NCBI GenBank assembly: GCA_016195385.1
Contig: JACPZS010000232.1
Span: 1-64,000, forward strand
Length of the DNA: 64,000 nt
Source of the DNA: Verrucomicrobiota bacterium
GTDB taxonomy: Bacteria > Verrucomicrobiota > Verrucomicrobiia > Limisphaerales > JACPZS01
Direction: 5' to 3'
Numbering within the stretch: the stretch's first letter is position 1; each line of letters begins with the position of its first letter. Both the position numbers and the translations under genes were made by a program. Positions 52,207 to 61,520 of this stretch are shown here, in pieces. The notes beneath the pieces were generated by a model. The model saw only the letters and a list, made by a program, of their open reading frames with translations, searched no databases and was not told where the DNA came from.

Positions 52207-54309
52207 TTAATTTTGAGTTTTGAATGAGAACGGTTCGGCGAGACGATTCAAACTCAAATAGAGCGGGCCGCCTGCCGTCGCGCCGCTCGTGAAGCGCAGA
52301 TTGAACTTCACTTCCATCTGCATCACCGGCCGCAGGTCAGGCGTTTCGATGAACACGGTGCGTCCGTCGGCGCTCAATTTCGCCGAGCGCACTTCGACTT
52401 CATCGCGACCTTCCTTGTCTGGATTTGTGACGGAATAATCCTTCGAGCCGTAACTCGCGGCGTAACGATAATTCCACTGGTGCAATGCAAAGCTGCCAGG
52501 ATCCTCTGCCGTCGCGCGGTCAAGCGGTTGACTGAATGTGATCGCGAGTCCGTTGCGATGCGCGTGCCAGGCGACGGGCCAGCGCGGAAGTGTGCCGGTG
52601 TAGCGCACGCGTTGGAACGCTCCATCCTTCAACGCGCTGGTCTGCCAGCCCGTGCTGCCGGCGATGTAAAGTTGTCCATCCTTCGGCGAAAAAGTTCCGC
52701 GCATCGGGCCGGAAAGAAATTTCGCCGGCAGCCCGACGGCCGCGCCTTGGGCCTGGCTGTCGATCACGTCGCGCAGCACCATCATCATCGTGCAACGGCC
52801 CCATGCGAGGCTTAACATTTGTCCGCCGAGCGCGCCCCAGGTTCCCTTCGGCACCTCGACGCCGAGACCGTTGGGATTGCGAAAGCCCGTGCCCAAAGTT
52901 TCCTTCGTCCGGCCGTCCGGTGACAGGCGATGCACGCCGTGCGGATCGACAAAATAAAAATTTCCCGCCTCGTCTTGTTCGAGGCAGGTCACGAAATCAT
53001 GCGAGCTTGTCGAAGTGTCGATGAGGTTCGAGAAATTTTCATAACGGTCGGCTTCGTCGTCGCCGTTGTCGTCGTGCAGAATCGTAATTTGATCGCGGCC
53101 CAGGACGTGAACCTTGTCGTTCACGACGCGCAGGCCAAGCGCTTGATAAAGACCGGTCGCGTAACGCTTCCACGTCACGGCGCGCAGTTTGTCATCGAGG
53201 CCGGTGACGTGCCATACGTCGCCGTGAATCGTGCAAACCGCCGCCGAGCCGTCGCGGAAAAAATCGACGCCCGAGCAAAACATCAATGCCTTCCACGGAT
53301 TGGCGTACGGGACGGTGAGCGTGTCCACGGCGAATCCATCCGTCAGAAAACCAACTTGGCCAATCGTCGTCAACGCCGGCAGCCAATGCGCGGGGCCGGG
53401 GCGGGCGAGCGTGGCGAGATTTTCCGGCGGAGTCGAACTAGCCACCATTTTCTCAAACTCTGCCGCCGCGACGACCGGGCCAGACCAGAGAAACACTTTC
53501 GCAAGATACGGTTCAGCGCGCGGCGGGAACGTGAGGCTGATTTGATTGTTGGCTGCGGAAAGTTTTGCACCCGCCACATTCTTGCGAGCAATGGCAGTGA
53601 CTCGGCCATCGTGTTCGATCATCGCCAGCTCGATAGTGGAGTTGCTGCGAAACCGAGCCACGCCGTGGGTTTGCGCGAAGATAAGATTGGTGAGCGCCAG
53701 CTTTCCTGCACCAACTTCAAAACTCCGAGTGAACATGTGCAAGTCGCCGACCGTTTCCATCCACGGCGACTCACGCACAAGCGTGTCGCCAACGCGTGTA
53801 TCGAGGACGACGCGTTTGCCATTCAAGTGCAGCGCTACGTGGCGCGCGATGACGCCCTGCCAGCCCGCGTTGGTCGTCGTAGAAAAACTCCATTCGCCTG
53901 CCGCCGCTGGCGCGCCAATCAAACCGAAACGCGATGCGCTGAATTTCAAGAGACCGCCTATCCACGCCGCGCGCAACGATGGATTTCCCGTGTCGTAGCA
54001 GACCGCGGCTTCGCCATTTTCGCCGACGCGAATGGAAAATCCTTTTGCGACCCAACCACTCGGCGTTTGCAAACTCGACGTGAGGAACGGCCCCACGTCC
54101 GTTTGATTCCAGCGGCCATCCACCCAATCCTTCTCGGCTTGAGCGGCGGCTTCCTTGCCGGCCGTGGTCGCCTGGCCAGGTTGCGTCGAAGCAGGAGCGT
54201 CAGCGTTTTGCGCACCGGCAAGACGACACACGTTCGCCAATGCGACGAGCGCCAAAAATTTAATCAAAGTGGAGGCAGCGCGGGCACCGATTGGCAGAGG
54301 CATGTTCAT
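52207..54309 (-). CDS. secreted PVC beta-propeller protein (DUF6797-like)
   Basis: 700 residues with a signal peptide (LIKFLALVALANVCRLAGA). The N-terminal third (WNQTDVGPFLTSSLQTPSGW, VCYDTGNPSLRAAWIGGLLK) is typical of DUF6797 in Planctomycetes and Verrucomicrobia. The middle is a beta-propeller (FCSGVDFFRDGSAAVCTIHG, YQALGLRVVNDKVHVLGRDQ, HDDNGDDEADRYENFSNL, FVTCLEQDEAGNFYFVDP) like those of PVC dehydrogenases, but no CxxCH haem motif is seen. The last part has an Ig-like domain (AITFSQPLDRATAEDPGSFA). Likely a periplasmic or surface carbohydrate oxidising or binding protein; probably transcribed with the aldolase gene downstream. Confidence 0.82.
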   Translation of the reverse strand: MNMPLPIGARAASTLIKFLALVALANVCRLAGAQNADAPASTQPGQATTAGKEAAAQAEKDWVDGRWNQTDVGPFLTSSLQTPSGWVAKGFSIRVGENGEAAVCYDTGNPSLRAAWIGGLLKFSASRFGLIGAPAAAGEWSFSTTTNAGWQGVIARHVALHLNGKRVVLDTRVGDTLVRESPWMETVGDLHMFTRSFEVGAGKLALTNLIFAQTHGVARFRSNSTIELAMIEHDGRVTAIARKNVAGAKLSAANNQISLTFPPRAEPYLAKVFLWSGPVVAAAEFEKMVASSTPPENLATLARPGPAHWLPALTTIGQVGFLTDGFAVDTLTVPYANPWKALMFCSGVDFFRDGSAAVCTIHGDVWHVTGLDDKLRAVTWKRYATGLYQALGLRVVNDKVHVLGRDQITILHDDNGDDEADRYENFSNLIDTSTSSHDFVTCLEQDEAGNFYFVDPHGVHRLSPDGRTKETLGTGFRNPNGLGVEVPKGTWGALGGQMLSLAWGRCTMMMVLRDVIDSQAQGAAVGLPAKFLSGPMRGTFSPKDGQLYIAGSTGWQTSALKDGAFQRVRYTGTLPRWPVAWHAHRNGLAITFSQPLDRATAEDPGSFALHQWNYRYAASYGSKDYSVTNPDKEGRDEVEVRSAKLSADGRTVFIETPDLRPVMQMEVKFNLRFTSGATAGGPLYLSLNRLAEPFSFKTQN

Positions 54310-54449
54310 GCGTTGATTTTTCGCCGCTGGTTATCGCGCGAAGGTGCGCGTGCGATCAAGCCTGCGCTTGAATGAAACGCAATGAGATCCCGCCGGCCTT
54401 GTGGAAGCCACCGCTTAAAAGCTGCGCCGGTTAACCCTCGAAAACCGGA

Positions 54450-54490
54450 GTTGAACCACGGATGGACACAGATCCACACCGATTGCTGCC
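54450..54490. repeat. dispersed repeat GTTGAACCACGGATGGACAC
   Basis: Begins GTTGAACCACGGATGGACAC followed by AGATCCACACCG. Related copies are at 17795 and at 57521-57644. A reverse-oriented partial copy, CGTGTTTATCCGTGG, lies at about 54568-54583. It sits in the 689-base non-coding stretch 54310-54998, whose other recognisable content is the duplicated gene end at 54653. Confidence 0.6.
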
Positions 54491-54652
54491 AAGTTGAAAG
54501 GCAGCGGGCAGAGCTTTCAATTCCACCGTGTGGGGAAAAGTCGCCCCGCTCCGGCTTTCGCTTCATTCGTGTTTATCCGTGGACTTCCGTAGTTGTCCAC
54601 TTCCTGCCTGCGGTCAATCTCAAGTTCCCCTTCAGTTTTCGGGAAGAAAACG

Positions 54653-54803
54653 AAAACGGCGTGCAGCCAACGCAGTCCAAGCCTGCCGGCCGCACGCCGC
54701 GCCAAAAAACGATCTGCTTATGCCGCCTGCAGTTGAATCACATCACTCGCCGGGGCGTTGCCGACGCCGTTGGTGGCCACGATTTGCAACTGCACCGTCG
54801 CGC
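54653..54803 (-). pseudogene. displaced copy of the 3' end of the fibronectin III gene (56493)
   Basis: 151 bases that match 56427-56577 closely (I count roughly ten differences). They encode on the minus strand TVQLQIVATNGVGNAPASDV ending IQLQAA and a stop, plus about 75 bases downstream including the terminator-like hairpin. Sequence further right has no similarity to the rest of the gene, so the copy is truncated. Confidence 0.85.
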
Positions 54804-54998
54804 ACTCGTCTAAACGAACTCGCCATCGTCCGATTGAATGAATCCCTCCGGAAATCGTGGTTGACAGCCGCCCACATGCGCAGTATTCGCGGCGAAGGAT
54901 GCAGACTGAAAGCTATTCGTTTCGCCGGCATGAGGTTAAGCTTCTTTCCGTTTCGGCCAGTTGCCTGAAAATGTTTCACCGGCCCAGCCCCCATTAAA

Positions 54999-56408
54999 AT
55001 GAAAACCAACATCTGTCTTTGCTTCGGTTTCCTCGTGCTTGCCTCGACGGCTTTCGCCGCACCCCCTTTCTATCCGGTGGCCACGACGAATACGCTTGTT
55101 CCCGGTGGCTTTGCCAATTTCACGCGATTCTGGACCGCGGGTATCAACAACTCCACAGTGGCTTTTGTCGCCGATGGCCTGGGGCCACGGACGGTGTTTG
55201 TCCAAGAGCCAGGCCAGCAGCTCACCAACCCCGTCGTTGAGACCGTGATAGAGTTTGGTTTGTACAATGGCAATCTCGGCAACTTGCTCTACACCGTTCA
55301 CAATCCCAATAATGAAGACAACGACGTCATTTTCGACCAGACCGGAATTGGAACGACGGTAGCGATCGTGGCCCGGACCAATGCCGTGCCCTTCGGTTCG
55401 GGAACCTTCGACCTCAAGGTGGGGCCAGCCGCGGAGGATGCCGGCGTGGTTGCGTTTGCTGGCTTGGGGTCGAATGACGCAGGTGTCTATCTCGCAAATT
55501 TGGCTGGCAACCGCGTTACAGTGATTGCGACTCGAAACACGGGACTGCCCAGTGCCAATTCGGGCTGCGGAACCAACCTGTACGAGCCCACGCACATCGC
55601 TTACGCAGGCGGGGTATTGGCTTTTGTGGCCCGGCTGGGTGGGCCTTTGTGCAACAACATCATCGGCCTCTACTCCACTACCGGCAGCGGCTTCACCAAC
55701 GTGGCGGATATCAACACTCTGGCGCCCCCCTTCAGCACACGCATTACTTCATTGGGCCCCATCCAGATAGCCGGCAATCAAGTGGTGTTCAAAGCCCGGA
55801 CGGGCGGGACGCCTGCGCCGGGCGGCATCTACATAAAGCCGCTTGATGGCAGCGGTTCGCCGGTCGCGCTCATCACGAGTGAAGCTTTCTTTCCGGGCAC
55901 CACCAACAAGCTTGGTTCCGAGTTCGGGAACTTCACTTACGAAAACGGCGTTCTGGCATTTGAGATCACCGGCGGGAGCTACACGAACACCGGAATATAC
56001 GTCCTGACAAATGGAGTCATCACGCGCGTCATCGGCAACGGGGATTTGCTGGATGGCAAAACAGTTTCCGCCCTTTTGCTGGGCCAGCAATCGTTGAGCC
56101 GGGGTATCCTGGTATTCACCGTTTATTTTACGGATGATTCCACGGCGGTTTACACTGCCTCGGGCGCTCCTTTTTTAGGCGCGGGCGGCCTGCTCCAGCC
56201 CGGCTCCATGGTTTATTCGGCGGCGACTGGATTTTCGTTCACCTTTGAGGGGCAGCCCTACCGGCACTATCGCATCCAGTACACCCCGACTCTTAGTCCA
56301 CCCAATTGGATAGACCTGACCAATTTCTTTTACCTCCCTCCCGTCACGATAGCCGACCCCGGCGCGGTAAACGGCCAATCCCGCTGGTATCAGGCGGTCA
56401 GTCCGTGA
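54999..56408 (+). CDS. secreted protein with repeated beta structure (DUF7453-like)
   Basis: 469 residues. Signal peptide (CLCFGFLVLASTAFAA), then repeated blade-like units with a recurring G-x-V-A-F pattern: STVAFVADGLGPRTVFV, GVVAFAGLGSNDAGVYL, GVLAFVARLGGPLCNN, NQVVFKARTGGTPAPGG, GVLAFEITGGSYTNTG and GILVFTVYFTDDSTAV. This suggests a beta-propeller. The end (YRIQYTPTLSPPNWIDLTNF ... RWYQAVSP) is the C-terminal module common to other secreted proteins here. It may be exported for surface use. It lies between two direct copies of a neighbouring gene's 3' end. Confidence 0.78.
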   Translation: MKTNICLCFGFLVLASTAFAAPPFYPVATTNTLVPGGFANFTRFWTAGINNSTVAFVADGLGPRTVFVQEPGQQLTNPVVETVIEFGLYNGNLGNLLYTVHNPNNEDNDVIFDQTGIGTTVAIVARTNAVPFGSGTFDLKVGPAAEDAGVVAFAGLGSNDAGVYLANLAGNRVTVIATRNTGLPSANSGCGTNLYEPTHIAYAGGVLAFVARLGGPLCNNIIGLYSTTGSGFTNVADINTLAPPFSTRITSLGPIQIAGNQVVFKARTGGTPAPGGIYIKPLDGSGSPVALITSEAFFPGTTNKLGSEFGNFTYENGVLAFEITGGSYTNTGIYVLTNGVITRVIGNGDLLDGKTVSALLLGQQSLSRGILVFTVYFTDDSTAVYTASGAPFLGAGGLLQPGSMVYSAATGFSFTFEGQPYRHYRIQYTPTLSPPNWIDLTNFFYLPPVTIADPGAVNGQSRWYQAVSP

Positions 56409-56426
56409 AATTGCCCAGGTCGAAAT

Positions 56427-56475
56427 AAAAACGGCGTGCGGCCAACGCAGTCCAAGCCTGCCGGCCGCACGCCAC
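56427..56475 (-). terminator. rho-independent terminator of the fibronectin III gene
   Basis: Reading the minus strand after the stop at 56493, an 11-base perfect stem GGCGTGCGGCC/GGCCGCACGCC with a loop of about 19 bases is followed by GTTTTTATTT. It is part of the 151-base block duplicated at 54653, so the copy carries a slightly mismatched version. Confidence 0.75.
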
Positions 56476-56492
56476 GACAAAAAACGATCTGG

Positions 56493-57398
56493 TTATGCCG
56501 CCTGCAATTGAATCACATCACTCGCGGGGGCGTCGCCGACGCCGTTGGTGGCCACGATTTGCAATTGCACCGTCGCGCCGCTGGGCACACCGGTGATTTG
56601 CGCGTCGCTGTCTTCCACCGTGGCGACCACGACGGGCGCGGGATCCACGCCCACGATCTGCTTGAGCACTTTGTAACGCGACGCGCGTGTGGCATCCGGC
56701 CAGTCCAGCACGATGATGCCACCGGGTTGCACGGTGGCGGTGACGTCCGTGACTTGCTCTGGCGCGTGCGGATCGCCCGGAATGCGGTCGATGAACTTGA
56801 GCCAGCGCGCGTCCGTCGGCGTGAGCACCGCTTCCAACTCCTTCCACAGACTGTTGAGTTGATTCTCCAGCGCCGTTTCGGCCGTGTTGCGACCGTCGCG
56901 GTTCGTGCGCTGATCGGTGCGGCAATTGCGCGTCGTCTGCATCGCGGCAGTGAGCGCGTCGAGCAAACCCTGGGTGGTGCTCGCGGTGATATTCAGCGGC
57001 GTGCTTTCGTGCGCGGCGTTCGCCGTGAAATAAGCCGTGATGCCCGTGAGCACTCGCAGGCGACGCGCGTCGGTGTTCGGCAATTCCAGCGTGGGCGAAG
57101 TGAAGCCGATTTGCGTCCAGCTTTCATTCCAAGTGCCGCCGAGGAAAGGCGTCAAATAATTACGCGCCTTCTCGATATAGTCCTGCGCGTTTGCGCGAGC
57201 GGTGCGCAGGTCGATGAACGCCTGGCGTTTGCCCGCGCGCGTCGTCTGGAAAAGCGCGCTCCCGTTTTCCGCCGTCGCCATCAAGCCGGTCAACTGCGGC
57301 ACGGTGGTGTGGGTGATGCCGAGCGCTACGCCCAGTTCCGTTAATCCGGCGAGTGAAACGCCGGCGATTCGATAGAACTCAGAATTATTATCATTCAT
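56493..57398 (-). CDS. fibronectin type III-containing protein
   Basis: 301 residues without a signal peptide. The first two thirds are helical (LFQTTRAGKRQAFIDLRTAR, AQDYIEKARNYLTPFLGG, TQGLLDALTAAMQT, NTAETALENQLNSLWKELEA). The C-terminal 85 residues form a fibronectin type III domain (PEQVTDVTATVQPGGIIVLD, WPDATRASRYKVLKQIVG, GATVQLQIVATNGVGDAPAS). Unrecognised family, known in PVC bacteria as an intracellular or surface hypothetical with no role assigned. It ends at a terminator, and a displaced copy of its 3' end lies 1.8 kb away. ATG 57398 is the first in frame and gives the full helical domain. Confidence 0.75.
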   Translation of the reverse strand: MNDNNSEFYRIAGVSLAGLTELGVALGITHTTVPQLTGLMATAENGSALFQTTRAGKRQAFIDLRTARANAQDYIEKARNYLTPFLGGTWNESWTQIGFTSPTLELPNTDARRLRVLTGITAYFTANAAHESTPLNITASTTQGLLDALTAAMQTTRNCRTDQRTNRDGRNTAETALENQLNSLWKELEAVLTPTDARWLKFIDRIPGDPHAPEQVTDVTATVQPGGIIVLDWPDATRASRYKVLKQIVGVDPAPVVVATVEDSDAQITGVPSGATVQLQIVATNGVGDAPASDVIQLQAA

Positions 57399-57524
57399 GC
57401 CGCACGTAATAGCTGGCTCCGTGCCAGCCCTCGTCGCGCGCCGCGAAATTTATAAGTATGAAAATCTCCCGCCGCGGATTTGTGATTTGCAAACCATTTT
57501 CCATGCACCTGAAAAAAACAGTTG

Positions 57525-57644
57525 AACCACGGATGAACACGGATGGACACAGATGAGAAGGATTTGCGTGGAAAGCCCACGGCACCAGGAAGATGAGCCA
57601 TACCCGACTGTTTTATCCGTGTTCATCCATGTCCATCCGTGGTT
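57525..57644. repeat. inverted pair of the AACCACGGATG dispersed repeat
   Basis: Left arm 57525-57555 begins AACCACGGATGAACACGGAT; right arm 57615-57644 is its inverse (ATCCGTGTTC...TCCGTGGTT) with a few mismatches. About 60 bases separate them. This could form a long hairpin. It lies in the stretch 57399-58462, which otherwise holds the 42-bp tandem repeat and nothing clearly genic. Confidence 0.75.
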
Positions 57645-57786
57645 AATAAATTCATGCTCTAGTTGAACTGCCGAAGCCAGGAAAAATGACCTGCATCAAG
57701 GCGGCCTGCTGGTCGGCTCCATCGGGCCGACGCGCTGGTGGGCCGGGATCACCGTCCAAAAATAGGACAGCCGTGTCCCAAGACAG

Positions 57787-57994
57787 GACACGACGGCACG
57801 CCGTGGCGACCGATCCGGCATCAGATCGTACGTCACGGCGCACCGTAGCGACCGATCCGGCGACGAAAACGACGCTATCGCACGCCGTAGCGACCGATCC
57901 GGCGTCAGATCGTACGTCACGGCGCACCGTAGCGACCGATCTCGCGTCAGATCGTACACTACGGCGCGCCGCAGCGACCGATCTGGCATGAAAC
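57787..57994. repeat. 42-bp tandem repeat, five units
   Basis: The sequence GCGACCGATC recurs with GACCGATC at 57808, 57850, 57892, 57934 and 57976, exactly 42 bases apart each time. The unit is close to ACGGCGCACCGTAGCGACCG followed by ATCCGGCGTCAGATCGTACGTC. Because 42 is divisible by three, frames stay open on both strands; one plus-strand frame (57686-57991) would encode 14-residue repeats with VATDPASDRT. An isolated extra copy of the core is at 58156-58173. I do not think coding is established. Confidence 0.85.
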
Positions 57995-58462
57995 CCTACG
58001 ATCCAAGGCGTCGGAACGAACGAATTGGCAGCAAATCGGGGAAGCCGGCACATTGAAGCAAACACGTTCTGGCAAGGTTGAGCGTGAAATCCATGCTCAA
58101 GATGAGATCGTGCGAAGGTTTGTTCTGATTAACGCGTCGGAAAGTTCGAAATCGCGCCGTAGCGACCGATCCGATGGCGAAAAACCCGCCTTGTTTAGCA
58201 AATGGCCTGAGCGGGCCACAAAGGGCGTTTAGCTTTCGCCAAATAACGGGAAGTTGCCTGCTGATTTCACCACCACGTTATCCAACATAACGCATGGAAA
58301 AGGCACGCATCAATTCAGTTCCGGCAACGAAGGCTTTGCGTGCTTGGGTGAGCAGGCGGCGGGCGTTGGCCTTGAACCCCGTGTGTGGCCAAGGCCCGCC
58401 TCGCGGAATCTGAAAAGGAAAGAGACGTAAAGCACTAACGATCAGCCAAACCCATTTTCACC

Positions 58463-61222
58463 ATGAATATGAACCAGATCTGCCTCATCGTTGGATTTCT
58501 TCAAGCGATCGGCTGGGGATGGAGCGAGTCCGTCCACGCGCAACAGACCTTGACCCACTATGTCAACGCAGCCAATCCGAACCCGGTCGCACCCTACACG
58601 AGTTGGAATACGGCGGCGACCAACATTCAGGACGCGATCAGCGCGGGAACGCAGGCCGGCTGCCTCGTTGTTGTCTCCAACGGGGTGTATCGAGCAGGTA
58701 GTGTCGAGACGAACGGGCTAAATCGAGTGGCGCTAACCAATGCCGTTATGGTTCGGAGCGTTAACGGGCCGGACGTTACGGTGATAGAGGGCGGTGAAAC
58801 TGAAGTCCAAAACGAGACTGGTGGTTTTGACACCGCTCGATGTGCTTACGTAGGGAATGGCTCGGTGTTGAGCGGGTTTACTTTGACGCGGGGCAATGCT
58901 TTAAGCGGCGGCGGAGTTTTTAGTGAGAGCTCCGGCATTGTCACCAACTGCTTGTTTGTCAGCAACCGAGCTGAGAGCGGTGGCGGAGCCTACGGCGGAA
59001 CGCTCTACAAATGCGTCTTGATTAGCAATTCAGCGCACGAAGGTGGAGGTGCGAATGGCAGCACGCTCTTCAATTGCACGCTGAAGGCGAATGCTGTCTT
59101 TTCTCACTATCTTTTACCTTCGATTGTTCATGGCGTGGGCAGTGGAGCATATCGTTGCACTCTCTTCGATAGCACACTGACTGAAAATGCGGCATCGGGA
59201 GCCGTTGGTAGCGCCCCTATACGCAGGCTTGCTGCCGGCGGGGGAGCCAGCGAAAGCACTCTCTATCGCTGCACGTTGACAAATAACTTCGCTTTAGTTG
59301 GTGGTGGAGCTCATGCGAGCACGCTCTACGACTGCCTGCTGAACGCCAACGCCGGTGGAGGAGCCTTTGGAGGGACCCTCAATAATTGCAGACTGTCACA
59401 AAACACAGGCGAGGGTGCGACTGGAGCCACACTCTACAATTGCATCGCCACTGGCAATTCAGCCAGTGGAGCGAATGGCGGCACACTCTACAATTGCACG
59501 GTGACTGGCAATTCAGGCGGCGGAGTGATTGAAGGTGCGACGCTCTACAACTGCATCGTTTACTTCAACAACGGTCCCAATTACACCAACAGCGTATTCG
59601 AGTATTCCTGCACCACACCTTTGCCTCCTGGCCCCGGAAACATCGATGCCGGTCCACGTTTCCTTGACGCTCCTGCGGGTGACTTCCGCCTGAGCTGCGA
59701 TTCGCCTTGCGTTGATAGCGGAACAAACCTCGTTTCTTTGATCCCAACTGATATTGAAGGCCACCCGCGACTTCTTGATGGCAACGGGGATGGTATTGTG
59801 GCCTTCGACATGGGTGCCTACGAATCCACGCGGCCAGCGTTTATCGACGCCGGGCCGGATTTACCGGCCGCTGCGCTGGATGTTACTTACAAAATTTCAC
59901 TACAAATCGGTTGCGGCACCGCGCCTTATTCCCTGGCCGTGATCGCAGGAGGACTACCGCCAGGTCTGTCCCTCGACTCGGGCGGAACGATAAGCGGCAA
60001 GGCGACACAATCAGGCAGTTTCACTTTCACTTTGGAAGTGACCGATTCGCTTGGCCAGCAATCGCGAGCCGAACGTCAACTGCTCGTCAAGACGTTGACC
60101 TTGGAGTCTGCTCGTGTGCCCGGCGTCGCCACGCCAGGTTTTGATTTCTCGACTTTGTTGCACGCCAACTACGGCACCGAGCCATACAAGTTTGCCTTGG
60201 TATCCGGCGCGCTGCCGCCTGGGTTGGCGCTCTCCTCTTCAGGTTTCATCTCGGGTATCCCGAACTCAACAGGTTCGTTCACTTTCACCGTACGAGTGAC
60301 CGACGCTGCATCTCACGCCGCCGAGAAGGAGTTCGCGCTGCTTGTTAGCGATTTCGTGGAAGGCTTGGTCGGCCACTGGAGCTTCGACGAAGGCCAGGGC
60401 ATCATCGCCAGAGACTGGTCAGGCAGCCGCAACGATGGTGTCCTCAAGGCTGGAGTGAATTGGGCTGAAGGGTGGATCGGTAAGGCACTCGAGTTCAACT
60501 GGCGCTTCGATTCATTCGTTCAAGTGCCTTCATCAGCGAGTCTGAACGTCTCCACCGGTCTGAGCATCTGTGCTTGGATCAAGTCCTCCAACACCGACGG
60601 CGCGCACGTTATCGTATCAAAATGGGACGACACCGCGAGGCAGTGGTCGTACATTTTTCAGGAAGACAGCGATTCGGGTATGCTCAGAATCGAGCTTTCC
60701 AAAAACATCAATCATGACTTAGTGGCCCTCGGGGGCAGCCGACCGATACTACTCGGACAGTGGATGCACGTGGCTACGACCTACGATGCCGCCACCGGAG
60801 TGGTACGTCTGTTCGTCAACGGGGACTTGGACTCCGAGGCTACCTCAAGCGGTGGACCTATCCAGCCGTGTCTCGCCAACCTTCAAATTGGGGCAATTGG
60901 CACTCAAAACACCGGTGGCGTATTTGAAGGGCTTATCGATGAAGTGGCTCTGTTCAATCGCGCTCTTCCGCCAGAGGAGATTCAGAAGCTCTACCGACAG
61001 GGATTCGGCGCAACCACACAACTCCCCGCCTTCACTCATGTGGTGGTGAGCACCACTGGGCTTGAGTTGCGATGGAACGACGCGGCCAGGGGCATGAAGC
61101 TGCAACAGGCGCCGACGTTGACCAACCCAGTCTGGCAGGACGTTCCGGGATCAGAAACCACGAACACAATCACGCTGCACATTGCAGGCAGCAGCGCATT
61201 CTTCCGTTTGGTGAAACCGTAA
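58463..61222 (+). CDS. large secreted protein: beta-helix, Ig-like (He_PIG) and LamG domains
   Basis: 919 residues. After a signal peptide (LIVGFLQAIGWGWSESVHA), residues about 30-420 are a right-handed beta-helix with polymorphic repeats such as GTLYKCVLISNSAHEGGGAN, STLYDCLLNANAGGGAFGG and GTLYNCTVTGNSGGGV. Then come two He_PIG-type putative Ig repeats (GGLPPGLSLDSGGTISGKA and GALPPGLALSSSGFISGIP), a LamG/concanavalin domain (VGHWSFDEGQGIIARDWSG, WMHVATTYDAATGVVRLFVN, GLIDEVALFNRALPPEEIQ) and the C-terminal module ending AFFRLVKP. An adhesin or polysaccharide-binding extracellular protein. The beta-helix repeats are highly alike and may vary by recombination. Confidence 0.88.
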   Translation: MNMNQICLIVGFLQAIGWGWSESVHAQQTLTHYVNAANPNPVAPYTSWNTAATNIQDAISAGTQAGCLVVVSNGVYRAGSVETNGLNRVALTNAVMVRSVNGPDVTVIEGGETEVQNETGGFDTARCAYVGNGSVLSGFTLTRGNALSGGGVFSESSGIVTNCLFVSNRAESGGGAYGGTLYKCVLISNSAHEGGGANGSTLFNCTLKANAVFSHYLLPSIVHGVGSGAYRCTLFDSTLTENAASGAVGSAPIRRLAAGGGASESTLYRCTLTNNFALVGGGAHASTLYDCLLNANAGGGAFGGTLNNCRLSQNTGEGATGATLYNCIATGNSASGANGGTLYNCTVTGNSGGGVIEGATLYNCIVYFNNGPNYTNSVFEYSCTTPLPPGPGNIDAGPRFLDAPAGDFRLSCDSPCVDSGTNLVSLIPTDIEGHPRLLDGNGDGIVAFDMGAYESTRPAFIDAGPDLPAAALDVTYKISLQIGCGTAPYSLAVIAGGLPPGLSLDSGGTISGKATQSGSFTFTLEVTDSLGQQSRAERQLLVKTLTLESARVPGVATPGFDFSTLLHANYGTEPYKFALVSGALPPGLALSSSGFISGIPNSTGSFTFTVRVTDAASHAAEKEFALLVSDFVEGLVGHWSFDEGQGIIARDWSGSRNDGVLKAGVNWAEGWIGKALEFNWRFDSFVQVPSSASLNVSTGLSICAWIKSSNTDGAHVIVSKWDDTARQWSYIFQEDSDSGMLRIELSKNINHDLVALGGSRPILLGQWMHVATTYDAATGVVRLFVNGDLDSEATSSGGPIQPCLANLQIGAIGTQNTGGVFEGLIDEVALFNRALPPEEIQKLYRQGFGATTQLPAFTHVVVSTTGLELRWNDAARGMKLQQAPTLTNPVWQDVPGSETTNTITLHIAGSSAFFRLVKP

Positions 61223-61359
61223 TGCAAATCGAGTTGATTATGAAAGTATAAATCCAGCGGCTGGTGTTTTGGGTGCCACAGGTTCTGTGCATTTCGGCGC
61301 CCGGTGCTTCCGTTTGGCCACTGCGGTTGAATTTATCAACCACGCGCAGTCATGATCTA

Positions 61360-61520
61360 TTTCGTGTATTTGTCGAGCGCCCGCATGGGTCTCGTCGAGG
61401 CAGTACTTGCTGTAGTAATCGGGCTTTTTCGGGTCTCTTTCCTTTTCCAAAACTTCGAGCGCGACTTCGGCGGCCTTGGCGGATTTGAAGAAGCTGCACG
61501 CGCGCACACCTCTTCGAGTC
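61360..61520 (-). pseudogene. displaced copy of the 3' end of the PVC dehydrogenase gene (62505)
   Basis: On the minus strand it encodes RACSFFKSAKAAEVALEVLE, KERDPKKPDYY and KYCLDET, matching the C-terminus of the gene at 62505, then an extra G shifts the frame before the stop region. About 148 bases are closely similar to 62508-62654. Sequence to the right has no similarity to the rest of the gene. The 61223-61359 stretch to its left holds nothing recognisable. Confidence 0.88.

Noticed and set aside
57780-58000. CRISPR array
   Set aside because: Units are contiguous 42-mers without unique spacers, and no cas genes are near.
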